Shown here piece after piece: positions 4,408-5,602 of a stretch of 5,602 bases of DNA. Position 1 is the stretch's first letter; every line of letters begins with the position of its first letter. The notes under the pieces were generated by a model. That model was not told the origin of the DNA. It saw only the letters and a program-made list of their open reading frames with translations, and did no database searches. Location of the stretch: positions 1 to 5,602 of the forward strand of contig CACYNZ010000252.1 in NCBI GenBank assembly GCA_902775835.1, given 5' to 3'. The DNA is from an uncultured Eubacteriales bacterium. Lineage in GTDB: Bacteria; Bacillota_A; Clostridia; Christensenellales; Aristaeellaceae. Made by a program: the position numbers and the translations under genes.

Positions 4408-5602
4408 ATGATCATAGGCAGAGAAAAGGAGCAGAAGAAGCTCAGAGAACTGTATGAAGGCGAAAAAGCCGAATTTATCGCCGTATATGGGCGGAGAAGG
4501 ATCGGAAAAACCTATCTGATTGACGAAGTATTTCAGAATAAGATCACATTCCGACATGCAGGACTGTCTCCAATTGGTATGGATAACGGAGACTCTGAAA
4601 AAAAGGCCCATATGAAAGAACAGCTGGAGCATTTTCACCATTCCCTGCTGATGCATGGCATGAAAGAATGCAGCCCACCTGCATCATGGCTTGAAGCATT
4701 CTATATGCTGGAGCAGTTCTTAACCACAAAAGATGACCAGAAAAGCAGATTGCTGGTATTCCTTGATGAAATTCAATGGATGGACACCCCAAAGGCTGGC
4801 TTCATAACCGGACTTGAAGCATTCTGGAACGGCTGGGCGTGCTTCAGACATAATATCATGCTCATTGTCTGCGGAAGTTCAACTTCGTGGATCCTTGATA
4901 AGCTGATCAACAACCATGGTGGTCTGTATGGTCGACTCACGCGTGAGATAGAGCTTCAGCCATTCAGTCTCGGCGAATCCGAACAATTCTTTTTATCAAA
5001 AGGATTTGCTTTCTCGCGCTATGACATCGCTCAGATCTATATGACAGTGGGAGGTATACCGTATTATTTCAATTATTTTGACAGAGAACTGAGTGTCTCC
5101 CAGAATATCCAATCGATCTTTTTTGACAAAGGCGCTCCTCTGAAAAATGAATTCGACCGTCTGTTTTCTTCTCTGTTTACAAACCCCGAAGTCATGAAAT
5201 CGATTGTCATCGCCATCAATTCAAAAAACAGGGGACTGACGAGAAATGAGCTTCTGGAAAAAACAGGGATCGCGGACAGCGGTAACTTCAGCAAACAGCT
5301 CAAAGCCCTTGAGTCAGGATCATGTATCATGAAATATGATTCTTTCGGCAAAGGGAAAAAAGAGACCTTTTACAAGTTGACAGATCCTTTCTGCATCTTT
5401 TCTTTACATTTTGTCCGCGACAGTTCACCCCGGAAAAAGAAAGAATGGAGCAGCATCGCAGCTTCCCACTCCATTGTGACATGGTATGGTCTGGCTTTTG
5501 AAAATCTTTGTTTCAACCATATCAGACAGATCAAGGCGGCGCTGGGCATCAGCGGGGTCATCACCGACGAATCGCTGTGGTCCAAAAGAGGAACAGACGA
5601 GA
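4408..5602 (+). CDS. AAA-type ATPase, ATPase_2/DUF234 family (3' end beyond window)
   Basis: The frame is open from the ATG at 4408 to the window end (398 residues, no stop); the family is usually somewhat longer. It begins MIIGREKEQKKLRELYEG, typical of the group. Walker A is GRRRIGKT (28-35) with Lys34; Walker B is LLVFLDEIQW (115-124) with Asp120-Glu121; VCGSSTSW (154-161) is the sensor-1 region; GGLYGRLTRE (171-180) and TVGGIPYYF (213-221) are family signatures. A winged helix follows at about 277-325 (LTRNELLEKTGIADSGNFSK at 277-296). The DUF234 C-terminal domain starts near 331, with GLAFENLCFNHIRQIKAALG (361-380). This domain is thought to be PD-(D/E)XK nuclease-like: Glu365 would be its first acidic residue, while the Asp and E-x-K would lie past the edge. 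The ribosome binding site is AAAGGGATGTGA (4393-4404). GC content is well below the neighbours. The cellular role of this family is not established. Confidence 0.9.
   Translation, partial: MIIGREKEQKKLRELYEGEKAEFIAVYGRRRIGKTYLIDEVFQNKITFRHAGLSPIGMDNGDSEKKAHMKEQLEHFHHSLLMHGMKECSPPASWLEAFYMLEQFLTTKDDQKSRLLVFLDEIQWMDTPKAGFITGLEAFWNGWACFRHNIMLIVCGSSTSWILDKLINNHGGLYGRLTREIELQPFSLGESEQFFLSKGFAFSRYDIAQIYMTVGGIPYYFNYFDRELSVSQNIQSIFFDKGAPLKNEFDRLFSSLFTNPEVMKSIVIAINSKNRGLTRNELLEKTGIADSGNFSKQLKALESGSCIMKYDSFGKGKKETFYKLTDPFCIFSLHFVRDSSPRKKKEWSSIAASHSIVTWYGLAFENLCFNHIRQIKAALGISGVITDESLWSKRGTDE

Noticed and set aside
4387..5585. Several short minus-strand frames across the ATPase region (4387-4656, 4544-4792, 5073-5351, 5370-5585)
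   Set aside because: All are shadows of the plus-strand ATPase frame, which is open throughout and has Walker A, Walker B and DUF234 features.

Overview
The window looks like chromosomal DNA of a GC-rich member of the Bacillota (Firmicutes), perhaps a gut clostridial or erysipelotrichial lineage. The evidence is strong GGAGG-type ribosome binding sites, short leaders, hairpin-plus-T-tract terminators, and typical Bacillota families (a GNAT enzyme with an N-terminal YARRFMAEHGN stretch, an Mbeg1-like hydrolase). The genus cannot be read from the sequence. Most of the window is GC-rich (rows 2041-2100 and 3241-3300 count to 62% and 65%). The last ~1.2 kb is clearly poorer (rows 4441-4500 and 5161-5220 count to 48% and 40%).

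Layout. On the minus strand, positions 1219 down to 1 hold a compact three-gene unit. A GNAT acetyltransferase (722-1219) is followed by an ElaA-type GNAT acetyltransferase (210-665) and the N-terminus of an exported or membrane-anchored protein (1-180, cut by the window edge). A TATAAT box at 1267-1272 is the likely promoter. Diverging from it on the plus strand is an Mbeg1-like (DUF2974) alpha/beta hydrolase with a GGHSKGG nucleophile elbow (1443-2585), closed by a 13-bp terminator hairpin. Next, with its own promoter at 2690-2718, is an orphan 400-residue polytopic membrane protein resembling polysaccharide flippases (2750-3952). It ends in a second strong terminator (4002-4035).

After about 220 bp without a recognisable gene, the composition shifts and a different kind of locus starts. 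Two 48-50 bp inverted repeats, with four copies of the 13-mer TATAATTTTCGGT and identical 22-nt spacers, lie in front of an AAA-type ATPase of the ATPase_2/DUF234 family (4408 to beyond the window end, 398 residues visible). The best promoter for this gene (TTGACG, 17 bp, TATAAT) takes its -10 box from a repeat arm, so a protein bound to the arms would control transcription. The ATPase carries a winged-helix segment, so autoregulation is a reasonable hypothesis. The repeat-plus-ATPase module looks acquired and is the most interesting part of the window.

The genes left of 4000 do not form one obvious pathway. They are two small acetyltransferases, a predicted serine hydrolase and a flippase-like transporter in separate transcription units.
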